The notes beneath the pieces were generated by a model, which was given only the letters and a program-made list of their open reading frames with translations, was not told where the DNA came from and searched no databases. The position numbers and the translations under genes were made by a program. Below, piece after piece: positions 20,736 to 32,198 of a DNA stretch of 64,000 nucleotides. The stretch spans positions 57,182 through 121,181 of the forward strand of contig JADGJC010000101.1 of NCBI GenBank assembly GCA_027596075.1, in the 5' to 3' direction. Within the stretch, counting starts at the first letter, position 1, and the number at the start of each line of letters is the position of its first letter. The stretch is from Rhizophlyctis rosea. Its lineage: Eukaryota > Chytridiomycota > Chytridiomycetes > Rhizophlyctidales > Rhizophlyctidaceae.

Positions 20736-23700
20736 ATGGACGCAGCAGGCAAGGCCCCCCTTTGCAAGATTTCCTGTAGCCGCTTTACTTAACCGCACTG
20801 CAGCTATTGGTCGAGTTTCGGAAGCCCTGACTGTCATTTACAGTCCGACTTCCTCAAACGAACAACGAAGAGAAGCTGGAGACGTATGTCTGCCAACGCG
20901 TTCCCTATCTGAAGTATCATAAACTGACCTTCCCCAGTACTGTGAAAGTGTCAAAAAGAATCCCGCCAGCGCTATCTTGGGGCACCACCTGGCTCACAAA
21001 GATAATGCGCTCCCAGACGAGCTTCGCTATTTTGGCTTGTCAATCCTGGAAAGCATCATTAAGTACCAATGGAGCAGTCCTACAATTGGCGCAGTCGAAC
21101 GTGAGCAACTGAAAGGCATGGTGATTGACCTAACCGGGAATGTAAGTCTCCTTTCAATTTCTCGAAATGGTTGCTTCATAGAGATTTTGCAAATCTTGAC
21201 GTTTGTAATATATCAATATACCATCACATTATTCATTTCTGAACCACCCGAACTGCTACTACCATAAATCCATCAGGGTATGAAGAGTTTCACGGAAGAA
21301 CCTTCATATATCAAAGAAAAAATCGCTCAAATCTTTGTCGAGGTTGCAAAACGTACCTTTCCCTTGCACTGGCCGGACATGGACCTTTTCCTGCGAACTA
21401 TGTATGCAGCAGATGTGAGTCTGGGAACTGGGGCAGTATTGATACTTGCAGGAATTCAAGGATATGTTGCTGCAGGAAAAAGGTCACGAACTCGCTCTAC
21501 TCATATACAAATCACTTGCGGAGGACATATATCTTTACGAGGATGCAGTCGCGGAACTTCGAAAGAAGGAGTTGTCCACAGGAATGATGGCCGTCACTAT
21601 GAGCAGAAAGGCGTTAGAGGAATGGGCAATGAAACATCCACTTCCTGGCGGCTTGGTCGGAGATGGGCCACCAGCAGAAACATCCAATTTTGAGCACGTC
21701 CTGAATGTGCTCCGTGTCGATGCTGGGAACCAAGGCTGGCTGGAACGCTTGACGCAAAGTTCACTAAGACTTCATCAGCAATGCATCACGGAGGTAATTA
21801 GACAGTTGGCATCTGTAGGAACCGCATGATATATACCATTCGCAGATTTCCGCCGGGTCAGGAAATTCAAACATTACCGAGAAGCTATGCTGTCTGAATT
21901 TGAAAACCTTGTGCATCATTGTCGACTGGATCCCGCTGCAGTATGTTACCTTAGTCGCCCCCAGCCGTAGCACAATCCCTCACCTAATTTTATCAGGGCC
22001 ATCGCAGAAGCTGACGTGATTGCCGCATTACTCGACTTGATTTTGTCCGAATCGAACAACATCAAACTGGTGAGTATTTGTGGTTTTTATAACAGAAAAC
22101 TCAAGTAATCTCTGAACGTGTACTAGCATTCCCTCGAATGTTTGTTGGTTTTGTATTCTCGGCTTATACCCCCGACGCAAATGACGCAAAGAGAAAATGT
22201 ATTGCTCAAGTCGATGTTCGAAAGCGGTGGCATTGGTCGACTTCAGCAATGTTTCGCGAAATGTAGTCCTGTTTGTGAACTGTCGACATCGGTAGACGAA
22301 GGACTCTACAAAGTATTGAAACGCATAGCACAGGTATCAATCATCGGTCATTACCATTTGTGATTGAATCTGACAGCAATTGTCAGGTGCTTCAAAGCGT
22401 GGGCGAGCATCAACTTTGCGCCAAGAAAGCCGTTTACACGCCTCCGAACCTCCTTGAGTATGACCAGTTCCGTTGCAAATGCTTGTCTGCCCAGGGCTGA
22501 TTTTTGTCTCAGCTACTTCAAAGTACTCATCCAAGTTGGCAAACACGGTTCTCCCATCGTTGCACTGACGGTTTTCGACTTTTGGGCGACCGCTTTGAAG
22601 CATGAGCACTTGCGAATGGTATGTGGTTTGTGCGGAAACGCTCAACGTAAAATGACTTACCTTTCCTTCAGACAGACGCAATGCAAGTAGTGTTGCCGGA
22701 TGTACTGTTTCAGACCATCACGTTCACCAAGGTTGGTGACCAGCGAGTCGACTGAACGTCATCGAAGGCGAACAAGGTTTAACATGCTTGCACAGAGCGA
22801 TGGTGTCGCGCCGAAGTACAAGCAAGTGGATTTTGACTCGCAAGATGATTATACGGCGTTCAACACCGCGTCGCGAAACAGAGCCTTGGAAGTTCTAAAA
22901 CTTGCCATGAATCTGAACGTATGTGAAACAGTCTCATGATATCCATACTCACGCTTATCTCAAGTCGAACGTAGCCAGGAGATAGCTTCATGTGGGTCGC
23001 TCGTAGAGTCAATGGAGTGCTCAAATCTCAACCAATGTCACCTGATGGTATATGAATGTTTTGGGGGACATCACTTGTGGTCATAACTCAATGCCCTTTG
23101 GTACAAAGAATTTCACACTGGTGCGACAGCGCTCGGTACTTGCATTCAAGCTCTGCCCAAAGGCTTGATCAATGACCCACAAAATCAGGTATTTCGGCTG
23201 GTCGCATGGTAATTGTCCTCATGCTCACGTACATACATAGCTTGGTCAGCAACTGCTTCCTCTCATAATCAATCTAGCGGAGGTCATCGTGGCTTTAGAT
23301 TTGAATGTATGAGCGACCGTCTGATCTCGTTTTGCCGGTACTGATGTCGCTATGTAGACGCCAAACACGATCTCGACACAACTGTCAGTGTTGTGTGATT
23401 TTGGAGAAATATTGCAGTTGAACCCGCCCCTTTTGATGAAATGCTTGGAGAAGGTGTGTTATATGTTCATGGGTGTTGTCGGAGAAATCTTTCTCTCAAC
23501 AATACCTGAAATCACAGATTTTTGCTTTTGCTATCATGGAGATTCCTATCGATGAGGTTGACCAATTGGCTCCGACATTGCAAACGTCTCCAGATCGCAA
23601 GGCAACGCTTACACTTCGGCAACGCGCGGCGGGTGCGCTGATAAAGTTCGGCGCAGCGATGCCCGACTTTCTAATGGTTAGTGTTCGTCACGTGTGCCAA

Positions 23701-26323
23701 TAATGTGGCCTCAGCCTTGACAAAATTTGCTGGTTATAGGGAATGTATGAGAGCATTGTCGCTTCGGTGTATCGAATGGCCGAGGAACGTCACCTATCAT
23801 TTGTCGCCGTACTGGGGTTGCGCGAGTTCCTTATCACCATAATGTAAGCTCTGTCAGTTTTTGCTTCCATGCCTGATAAGGTGCCAATGACCTGCCTATG
23901 TACAGCTATAACGCTTCATCACCAACGCCCGAAACCAAGGCCAAGCTGATTAATGCAGAATTGGACATGTACATATCACAATGTGCTCAATTCCCAGATG
24001 AGCATTTGTCAAGCCCAGAAAGATTTTTACAATATCTGGGCTTCGACGAGCTGTCTGCTCTTGGTGAGGATAACGTGAACCAATCGTCGTCATGGCGGGT
24101 ACTAACAAGGTTCATTAGCACCGACACTAGCAGCTTGCAAGTCACCGCAACAGTTGGATCCTACCGCTGTCAAAACTCTGTTGGCCATCAAAGAAAGGAG
24201 GGGATATGTAGGTCGTTCTAGCCAATCAAGCGTCGATATGCGATTTTAACGAATCATTTTTAGTTTTCAGGAATGTTGAACGCCCTGTGGACACTCGCAA
24301 GGCGAACGATCGACTTGAAGCAGGTATGTTATACTAAAACTGAAAGATGCATTCCCTGAATGAATATTGAATAGTAATTGAACAGCCAGGAAAGTCCCGG
24401 GCCAATGCGTGGGGTGTTCATTTGAGAACCATACTGCCAAAGGTCCTTGCGTGCATTAGGTACGTAAACTTTCATCGCCGATGAATTGACTATGCTCTTA
24501 TATTGAATTACCAGAGCTTTCCATTGGGCTTGGGATACCTCGGTGTGGCGACGTTACCCGAAAGAGCTTGTGCGAGCTTTCGAAATAACTGCGCAAGAGC
24601 GTGCCATTGCTCCGGGTATGTGCACAGTAATTTCCGGGTCACTGTGCGGACGCTGGCTGAACAGTACAAATAGGAATGGATAACAACGACGACGAGCCCG
24701 CAGATTCCACATCGATGTTGGACAGTCAGGTGATGATGTTGCGGCGATACATGGCTCACACGCGAGATCCATGGTAAGCTGTCACCTCTGTGCTGTTAGT
24801 GGAGAAAACACAGAATTTGATTCCCCTCATCTTCGGTAGCTATCAACTCCTTCAGTTGTTTACATGCGTCGGAACAGATTTCTACTCGCTTGAAGGCTTG
24901 CCCGACTTAGTGAGGAACACGCTGCTGGCAGGAATCGAACACATGGAAAATCGACATTTGAGACGACTAATTCATATCCTTTTCATAAATTCATGTCGAT
25001 GACTTGGATTTTGATGGAAAAACATACCGTTGTCCTTAACTCACTCTGCACTAGTTGTCATTCAGCCGCTGATCATCAATTGCCCACCTGAATTGCTTCC
25101 GCAATCCCTTGGACCCATCCTTCCCACGACATTTGAGTTGATTATTGGCAAGCTGGAACTTGGTTGGAAAGTGCTATTGGCAAGCGACATGGGGATGAAG
25201 GCGGAAGAAGATATGTAAGTGTTTCCTCCTGACCGTCCATTACGCTCTGTGGCCAATACGAGTATCGGCCAGCGATGAAGAGGGTGTTTCGGACGAGATT
25301 GTTTCCGAGCGCTTGTTGCGGGATGCCACGAGGAACTGGGCAGACCTATTGATTGCAATCTTCCAAATTCCAGAGAAAGGAGGTGAGATTGACTTTCTCG
25401 ATTGTAGCGATGTGATGGTGTGTACGAACAATTGTCAGCAGGATCAAAAGACGTTGCTGCAATGGAGACTGCCGCGGCCAAACCCGTATTCAATCACCCT
25501 GAGTTAATGAATTATCTACTTTCAGCAGAGGTAATCTCATTTGTATCATCCATGTTGACTTTACAAGCTCACTTCGTATATTAGACGGCTGCTCCAGTGA
25601 TGAAGAGTGTTTTAGACTTGATCACAATTAAGGACACGTCTACAAGCGGGAAGGTCTTGAAGCTCTGCCTCAAAATCACCCCAGTGTTTGCGCAGTGGGC
25701 TCAATTCCACGCATTTCTGGGAAGAGACATGCTCATGAAAGCTATAGAGGTAAGTGACGATGCCATTTTGCCATCTTCCATCGTATCTTGCATTACCATT
25801 GAATCACCAGGCCCTTCATGACGGATATTTGGTTGCTTGCCATACTGACGCCATCAGCCTCATTTCTCATATTTACAACACCATTCGACCGATATCCGAC
25901 ATACCCTATCAAACCATGTTTGGTATCCCTGGAATGGATGCAACGGCTCTTGCTGTTAGTCTGCATTCAGCATTTTCGGAGATGTTGTTGCACATGGTCT
26001 TATCTTCCTCCCTTTATCAGAATTTCGAAGTCGAATTTCAGTCGAAAGCGACCATGAAAGAGAAGACAGCTGTTGTAAAGGTGTTCCTGAGAGGCATACA
26101 AGGGGTGAGGAGGGACAAACCTTGATTTGACAGATACAGACCATTCGTATTGACACAAATTTGGAAACAGCTCGCCATCAGTGAATGGGGAAAGCAGAAG
26201 GAGAGCTTCATACTGAACCAAACGGAAAAGCAGTTGCTGACGAAGCCGTCTGCGGATTCGTCCGCTGCTGAACTGTTGGATCGAGAATCGGGTGACCCTG
26301 GCATTAGCGCGTTGTTTGAATGA
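20736..26323 (+). CDS. MSN5: Exportin-5/Msn5 karyopherin
   Basis: I could join 31 exons in consistent phase to about 1266 residues (yeast Msn5 1224, human XPO5 1204). Typical segments include ALPDELRYFGLSILESIIKY, ERTFPLHWPDM-like KRTFPLHWPDMDLF, ELALLIYKSLAEDIYLYEDAV, and the end GISALFE. It is a HEAT-repeat carrier of the CRM1/exportin class that moves cargo out of the nucleus with RanGTP: phosphoproteins in yeast (Msn5), small structured RNAs in animals (XPO5). Exon 1 is only 13 nt (20736-20748), followed by a GC-AG intron (20749-20803). Intron 21415-21451 is just 37 nt, and 24064-24118 carries a perfect TACTAAC branch site. Most other introns are 51-66 bp; one (21142-21276) is 135 bp. Confidence 0.92.
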
Positions 26324-26866
26324 TGATTGATGTTGTATCATATGTTTGTACTGGATAACTTGCATTTGTAAATTTGAACACATCGGATAGGACAGAACTC
26401 GTAATGGAAAATTGATGATTGCAAGGATGTGGGATTTTCATCGAGATGTTCCAGGCATCATTTTTGGGGCTGGATAGCTCAGCCTTGCAACTTTGCTTCA
26501 TTTTCTACCTCATTGGTGGCCATTTGATGGAACCTCAACCACCCTGGCCTGCCAGGGTCCCATTGGAAGTATTTGGCGGCACAGTCATGCAACTGATTCA
26601 GGCTGGATCTGCATTCCAACCACCGAACTTGGGCCTCCAAAACGCCTTGTGTCCTTCCTTTGTTCGCCCACCATTGACAACCTGCTATTGGTGTCCATCT
26701 TAAGCAAGTCAACACTGCCTTTCACAGCTTTCAGTAACTTTTTGAGCAGCCTTTCAAATTGATATCAACTGTATAGTAGACGAACTTCTCCCAAAGGACG
26801 GGAACAGGTTAGTGGCTGAAAGCTTCTCGAGATCTGACACCGAATTCATATGCGACGCGTGCCTCT
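26324..26866. other. Intergenic, ambiguous short frames on both strands
   Basis: The stretch holds the 3' end of the exportin and the leader of the next gene. Frames of 94 codons (plus, 26419-26703) and 78 codons (minus, 26479-26715) overlap. Neither has a promoter, splice or family signal strong enough to call. Confidence 0.4.
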
Positions 26867-29024
26867 ATGCTCATAGCAGTTGCCCATCGTATGTGGCCCA
26901 TGCCTGTCAACAACGTCATAGCCTCCGCACTTCCCAAGCTTGCTCTGCTTTTCGCAGGAGCAATTACAGGCTTGGTCATCATACAATGGCCGTCAATATT
27001 CGGCACCAACACAAGCAAGTCCGATAGCTCCTCCAACTCCACAGAGGACTCGCGACGTCGACGTCGACGACGCCGACGACCGACAGCCAATTCCAGCAGC
27101 TTTGATGACGATGACGCACCACGCGCTGAGCGTAGCGGTGCCAGATACAGGGCTTCTCGGCGCCCGCGTGTATTCCATGACGACGTTTCGGATGAAGATA
27201 GCGACTATGGCACTACTCGGCGAAGAGGACAACACGAAAGTGGTGATGAGCTGGACTCGGATAATGAGGATGATAGGCGGAGACCACTGAGTGAGCAGGA
27301 ATCAAGCAGATTGTCGTCCGACGATTCTCCAGATGAGAATCCCACATACGCGGAGGAGAGTCGGAACTTGCTCGCTTTACTGTATTCAATAGCTGAAGAT
27401 CAAGCGCGTAAAGGTGGAGTAACAGTTCATCCAGACCGCGCAACTCATTGAAGAGGAAAATAATCATCCATGCTAGTGCAGAGGGCTATGTGCATCGTTC
27501 CATAACCTGCAATCATTGTGGCACGTCTCCGGTTCGAGGTTATCGCTTCCGATGCGCCAATTGCATCGATTACGATCTTTGCGAACAGTGTGAAGCACAA
27601 GATGTGCATCTCAAAACGCATGTGTTCATCAAGATCCGGGTTCCAATACCGCCATTGGCGAATCCGCGGTCAGCTGTATTACAAGTGTTCTACCCAGGTT
27701 AGAATGAATGCGATCCATTGAATATCAACGCGATTATTGACTGTGAATGTATACCAGGCAAAGACTTCACAAATATAAACATGGATTATGATTTCTCAGA
27801 GTTGCAGAAGAAAACACATTGTAAGCTGTCAATCGAAGGACTGAAATTGCATTTCCTTCCTCATCACTTACACATTATCCGCAGTTGATGCTGTTGAACT
27901 GGAAGCTTTCCATGAGCAGTATCGATCATTATCCACCACGGAGGCGGAAGAAGGCGGCATCAACCGGGAGACGTTTGAAAGGTGTTTGGGACCTTTGGGG
28001 TTAGAAAAGAATCTGATTACGGACCGTATCTTTGCATTCTTTGATGCGAATGGGGACGGTATCATCGATTTTGAGGAGCTTGCTTGTGGGCTGAGCATTC
28101 TTTGCAAAGGCAACCTGGATGAACGAATAAAGCGTGAGTGCAACAACGGGGACTGAGGAACTTTGCAATTCGTTTGATCCTCATTTTCCACTAGATGCGT
28201 TCAAAGGATACGATCTGAACAACGACGGGCTGATATCTCGTTCGGAATTACATGAGATGTTCCGTGCCTATTTCCATCTATCTATGGAGCTTGTGCGGGA
28301 TGTGGTCAAAACCATGGAGGAGGGCATGTTGGAGTCTTTTGACGATGACGCATCCAAACCCGTGTCTGCGGCGTTTGCAGCTCCGATACCACCTGGTGGA
28401 AGTACAGATGAAGATGACGAAAACGGACAAGGGGAATCCAGTAAAGGCCGGGTGGACTTGAAGACGTCTGCAGAAGGGGATATTGTGGGGTCATCATTTG
28501 GAGGGAGTAGAAAAGCAAAAGAACCAGCTGGATCAGCATCGGCAGGAAATACAGGCAGTCTGTCAAATCGGCCCCGACGTTCCTCGAGTGCATCCCTAAA
28601 TTCACCTTCGACATCTCTCGCTACCCGAACGTTGCGCCAAAGACCCAACCTTCCCACCACCCTTCGCATAGACCCGCTATCAACGCCAGAAGTACCTTTA
28701 ACCACATCCCCAACCGCCGTTCTCGCCCAATCGCTCCCTCCACCAACTCCTCTCACCACAATCTCACCATTCTCCGCGTCCGCGCCCTGGTCAGCATCTG
28801 GCACACCTGGGCCGGGGTTGACGTCTTCAACGACGAGCGATTACCATTATCCAGTGATGGAAGCAATGTCGCAGGACGCCATTGAGGAGATGGTGGATAG
28901 AACGTTTGAGATGGCTGGTATACCCAAGGAGAGGGAGGGAATGACGGAGGAGGAGTTTGCGAAGGTGGTGGAGAAGGATAGCAATTTGTTGGCATGGTTT
29001 GAAGCTCTGGGGTCTGTGTTTTGA
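26867..29024 (+). CDS. Membrane-anchored ZZ zinc-finger / EF-hand protein
   Basis: Five exons (26867-27413, 27482-27697, 27758-27820, 27885-28133, 28195-29024) give 634 residues. A hydrophobic helix (LALLFAGAITGLVIIQW) lies near the N-terminus. A run of nine arginines and an acidic, Ser-rich low-complexity region follow. A ZZ zinc finger then has CNHCGTSPVRGYRFRCANC and YDLCEQCEAQDVH. Two canonical EF-hand loops follow: DANGDGIIDFEE and DLNNDGLISRSE. The C-terminal 250 residues are Ser/Thr/Pro-rich, ending in a helix. ZZ fingers bind peptides and EF-hands bind calcium; a calcium-responsive membrane adaptor is inferred. An alternative start at 26891 would shorten the tail by eight residues. 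I know no named gene with exactly this order. Confidence 0.85.
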
Positions 29025-29336
29025 TGAGTAGGATTTGCGGTTGTCGATCATGCAATGGGGATGTCAATATGTTGCAAATGTAGCTAATCGAACCACTGCC
29101 GCATTGATGTCCCATCTCCCATGCGGAGCCGTGCGCTGCATTGATAGTTGTATGTGAGATGAATCTATTTACAAGAATGGTGGTATTGATGATTGCTCGC
29201 TCTAATCGAAGCCTATCTGATCGGGTGGGATTCAACGGTCAGTGAACCATTGCCTACATGATAACTACGACTATATAATGACAGCTGTCCACACAGCCCG
29301 AGCGGTATCCAGTCTCTCGCCTAGTCAAACTCACTC

Positions 29337-29552
29337 CTAAATATTGAAACCCATTTTCCGCATACAGTCTTGGTGAGCCTTGATCAAGTCCTGGCAGTTC
29401 TCCTCTCCATTATTGAAGACGCACTCGTCACGGACTTTGCGAGTGTCTGGACAAGCGCAGCAGGGTTTGCATTTTGGCTTCTCTTCTTCGGTGGACAAGG
29501 CTACGGGCTCAGAGGTGGGGATGGACGGAGGGGTTGACTGGTTGGCGCCCAT
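29337..29552 (-). CDS. COX17: Cytochrome c oxidase copper chaperone COX17
   Basis: A 71-residue single-exon protein. The copper-binding KPCCACP motif is followed by the two CX9C helices of the twin CX9C fold (C-PDTRKVRDE-C and C-QDLIKAHQD-C), ending RKMGFNI. Apart from the longer Thr/Ser N-terminus it is nearly collinear with yeast and human COX17. It delivers Cu(I) to Sco1 and Cox11 in the mitochondrial intermembrane space for complex IV assembly. It is divergent from the gene starting at 30270. Confidence 0.96.
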   Translation of the reverse strand: MGANQSTPPSIPTSEPVALSTEEEKPKCKPCCACPDTRKVRDECVFNNGEENCQDLIKAHQDCMRKMGFNI

Positions 29553-30269
29553 TCTGTGGGAATTCTGATGTAGAAGTGAGTGAGTATGGCACCGTGTTAA
29601 AGCGAGAGGACATGTCGAGGAAACTTACTTGACAAAGAAGGCGGTTGAGGGATCTAGGTAATTGAGAGGTGGAGAAATGAGAGGATGAGGAAGGGTCGGG
29701 AGTGGGCAGATTTTGCGGGATTTTTGCGGGAGATGACCAATTTGAGTGGGATACATGGTGAGTCAGACTGTCAGACGTCAAATCGCGTCAGGTTTCGCGT
29801 GCAGTGGGATTCAATTGTTTCCCAATTGTTTCCCTCAGGGCTCTCAGGACTCCGACTCAACGGGGAAATCCTCGTTTTCTCACCGAAGTCGGCAACTGTG
29901 ATTTCGAAACTTGCAGCTGAAAGCTCCATCTTTTCAAGTTCCGCAACAGCTGAGGTCAGATTTCCATGACTATTTGGACTTGGAAGGGAAGCAAAGCGGT
30001 AGACCACCACCTTGTTACAAGAAGTTTCTTTACAGCTGACGTGGAGAAGTAACAACAGACTGTCATAGCTGTAACAGCTCTTTCGGACGTGGCTGGTTGC
30101 AAGCAAATATTCAAGTACTGATGGAGGAGCCCCAGCTTCGTATGGATTGGCGGAACACGGAATTGGAAAGTTTGTGAGGCGAAAGTAATCCAATCTTACG
30201 GAAACTCCATTTACTATTGTAGGAATTGGTGACCAACTGGTGTAACATTCCAAATACGGAAAGTCCGAC

Positions 30270-31364
30270 ATGTTCAATCCGTTCGCAAATAGTATAGGCT
30301 CTCAATTTTACACTCCAAATTGCCGGATTACTTTAGAGTCAGAACGCTTGATTCTTCGTTCCTTTGAACAAACTCGCGGGGAGCAACAAGACGTCATTAC
30401 AATCAAGCGCCTCCCGGAAGTGAACAAATATCAGCTTTATGGGCAACCCAGTACACTGGATGATGCGGCGGGCAGTATTTCATACTATTTGAAGTCAACC
30501 ACACCCCGGCCTTTCGACTCCCCTTTTTCGAAAAAAGTTGTCGGGACGGAGCGTGAGGACGGTGGCGGGCTGAGGAAAAATTGGTACATCTGGGCCGTTA
30601 CCCTTAAACCGGGCATCGATATCAACAGTAACACCACTTCCTCTGCCCCTTCCTCCCACGCTACTGAGCCCTCTGCATCCCAACCAGGCTCTACTGTCAC
30701 CACTCCACGGCCACAACTACACTCAGTCATCGGCAATATCGGTATTACCATTGAAGCTAATGGAGCAAACACGTCGGCGACTCTCAATTACGAACTCCAT
30801 CCTTACTACCAAGGAAAAGGCCTGATGCGTGAAGCTGTTCTCCGTGTAGCATCCTTCGCCTTCCTGGATCTACCGTGCGACACCATCATTGCCGACCCTC
30901 GTCCAAAAAACGATCGATCCATCCACCTCGCGCGCGTTTTGGGGTTCACAAAAGATCCGCACCTCAAAAGAAGTAATGGTGTCAAGCAAGAGGTGTGGAG
31001 GTTGACTCGTGAGCAGTGGGATACCTTCCGTGCGGAGGGATCGAAGTGTTGGGGACCGTGCAAGGATGCAAAACGGGCGGCCGTGAAAGATTCTCTTTGG
31101 TGTTATTGGTGCTTGAACCCCTTTGTGGAGGCGAAGCAGCGGTGTTCGAAGTGTAGGGCCAGGAGGTATTGTTCAAAAGAGTGTCAGTTGGCGCACTGGA
31201 AAATCTTGAGTGGCGGTCATAAAAGCGAGTGTGCACAGCTTGCGCAGACAGCCGCGCGAAGCGCGCCGGCTGCTGTTCAGAGCGGATTGCCTAATCCCAC
31301 AGCTAGTATGACGGAGCTGGCAGGGGCAATTGCTAGTACGCTCAATATCCAGGGTCTAGATTAG
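30270..31364 (+). CDS. GNAT acetyltransferase fused to a MYND zinc finger
   Basis: Single exon, 364 residues. Residues about 15-250 form a GNAT domain of the RimJ/RimL type: LESERLILRSF at the start, GNIGITIE strand, NYELHPYYQGKGLMREAVLRV (the acetyl-CoA loop is QGKGLM), and NDRSIHLARVLGF. Residues about 275-320 form a MYND finger: CYWC, CSKCRARRYCSKECQLAHW, H, C. Known roles: GNAT domains of this type acetylate protein N-termini or small molecules, and MYND fingers bind proline-rich peptides. The tail is Ala-rich with a final helix. There is no intron between the domains, so the fusion is one continuous frame and not an artefact of joining. Confidence 0.9.
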   Translation: MFNPFANSIGSQFYTPNCRITLESERLILRSFEQTRGEQQDVITIKRLPEVNKYQLYGQPSTLDDAAGSISYYLKSTTPRPFDSPFSKKVVGTEREDGGGLRKNWYIWAVTLKPGIDINSNTTSSAPSSHATEPSASQPGSTVTTPRPQLHSVIGNIGITIEANGANTSATLNYELHPYYQGKGLMREAVLRVASFAFLDLPCDTIIADPRPKNDRSIHLARVLGFTKDPHLKRSNGVKQEVWRLTREQWDTFRAEGSKCWGPCKDAKRAAVKDSLWCYWCLNPFVEAKQRCSKCRARRYCSKECQLAHWKILSGGHKSECAQLAQTAARSAPAAVQSGLPNPTASMTELAGAIASTLNIQGLD

Positions 31365-31833
31365 TAGATGCTTCCGGGAAAGGGGCATTCGTAAGATCAG
31401 GAGGTTTTGTAGCAGTAGTGTAAATTGTATTGTCATGTTCAACATTGACGCATCATGTCCGCGTCACCCCTTACTCCCATTTTAGTTCCCACAAGCACAC
31501 GCCCACTATTGCCAACAAAAGCGACACTGGAGTGAGCCGACCTGACATTGTATATGAGACATCACAGAAGGGAGACAACACTTTTCGTGTAGACTGTGCA
31601 CCTTACGAGGTTCCACAATTGTGAATGCGAATCTGGACTATCACCGATATCAATTGAATACGTCCTCAAACAAGTTTATCAAAGCCGGAATGATTCTATT
31701 GCTACTCGGCAGTACTCCCAACATGCCCTTCGGCAAAGTCTCGTATTGCGCACCACATCCAATGAGTTCCTCGGATACATCTCTCCAACTTAAGTTTAGT
31801 TTTACAATTGTGGCAACGGACTCTGCTATTCGA

Positions 31834-32198
31834 CGAGTGCGGTAAGGCGTGTTTCGCTCTACTGTTCCACTGATGCTGTAGACGTCCATCGCTCTGCCGT
31901 CAACAGGTCGGGTAAGACGTGCATCGCTCTGCTATCAACAAGTGCGGTAAGACGCGTATCGCTCTACTATTCCATTGGTGCGGTAAGACGTGGCATCGCT
32001 CTACTGTTCTATTGGTGCGGTAAGACGTGGCATCGCTCTACTATTCCTCTGGTGCGGTAGGACGTAGCGTCGCTCTACTACTCCTCTGGTGCGGTATGAC
32101 GCAGCATCGCTCTACTGTTCCTCTGGTGCGGTAGGACGTAGCGTCGCTCTACTATTCCTCTGGTGCTGTATGACGCAGCATCGCTCTACTATTCCTCG
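31834..32198. repeat. 37-bp tandem repeat array, about ten units
   Basis: Units of about 37 bp follow the pattern GGTGCGGTARGACGTGGCA then TCGCTCTACTATTCCTCT. Early units are divergent and late ones nearly identical. The last four alternate between a GTAGGACGTAGCGT form and a GTATGACGCAGCAT form, so they make two 74-bp higher-order repeats. There are no unique spacers. The array is bounded by a stretch before 31834 and the GACGGCTTGACAG sequence after it. It looks like a minisatellite; no reading frame runs through it. Confidence 0.85.

Noticed and set aside
28268..28804. A 178-codon minus-strand frame in the ZZ/EF-hand gene
   Set aside because: Opposite the Ser/Thr/Pro-rich tail, where the antisense frame is open by composition; EF-hand exons on the plus strand are in phase.
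31834..32198. Possible CRISPR array
   Set aside because: The 37-bp units are directly abutting with no unique spacers, in a eukaryotic genome with no cas genes; it is a minisatellite.
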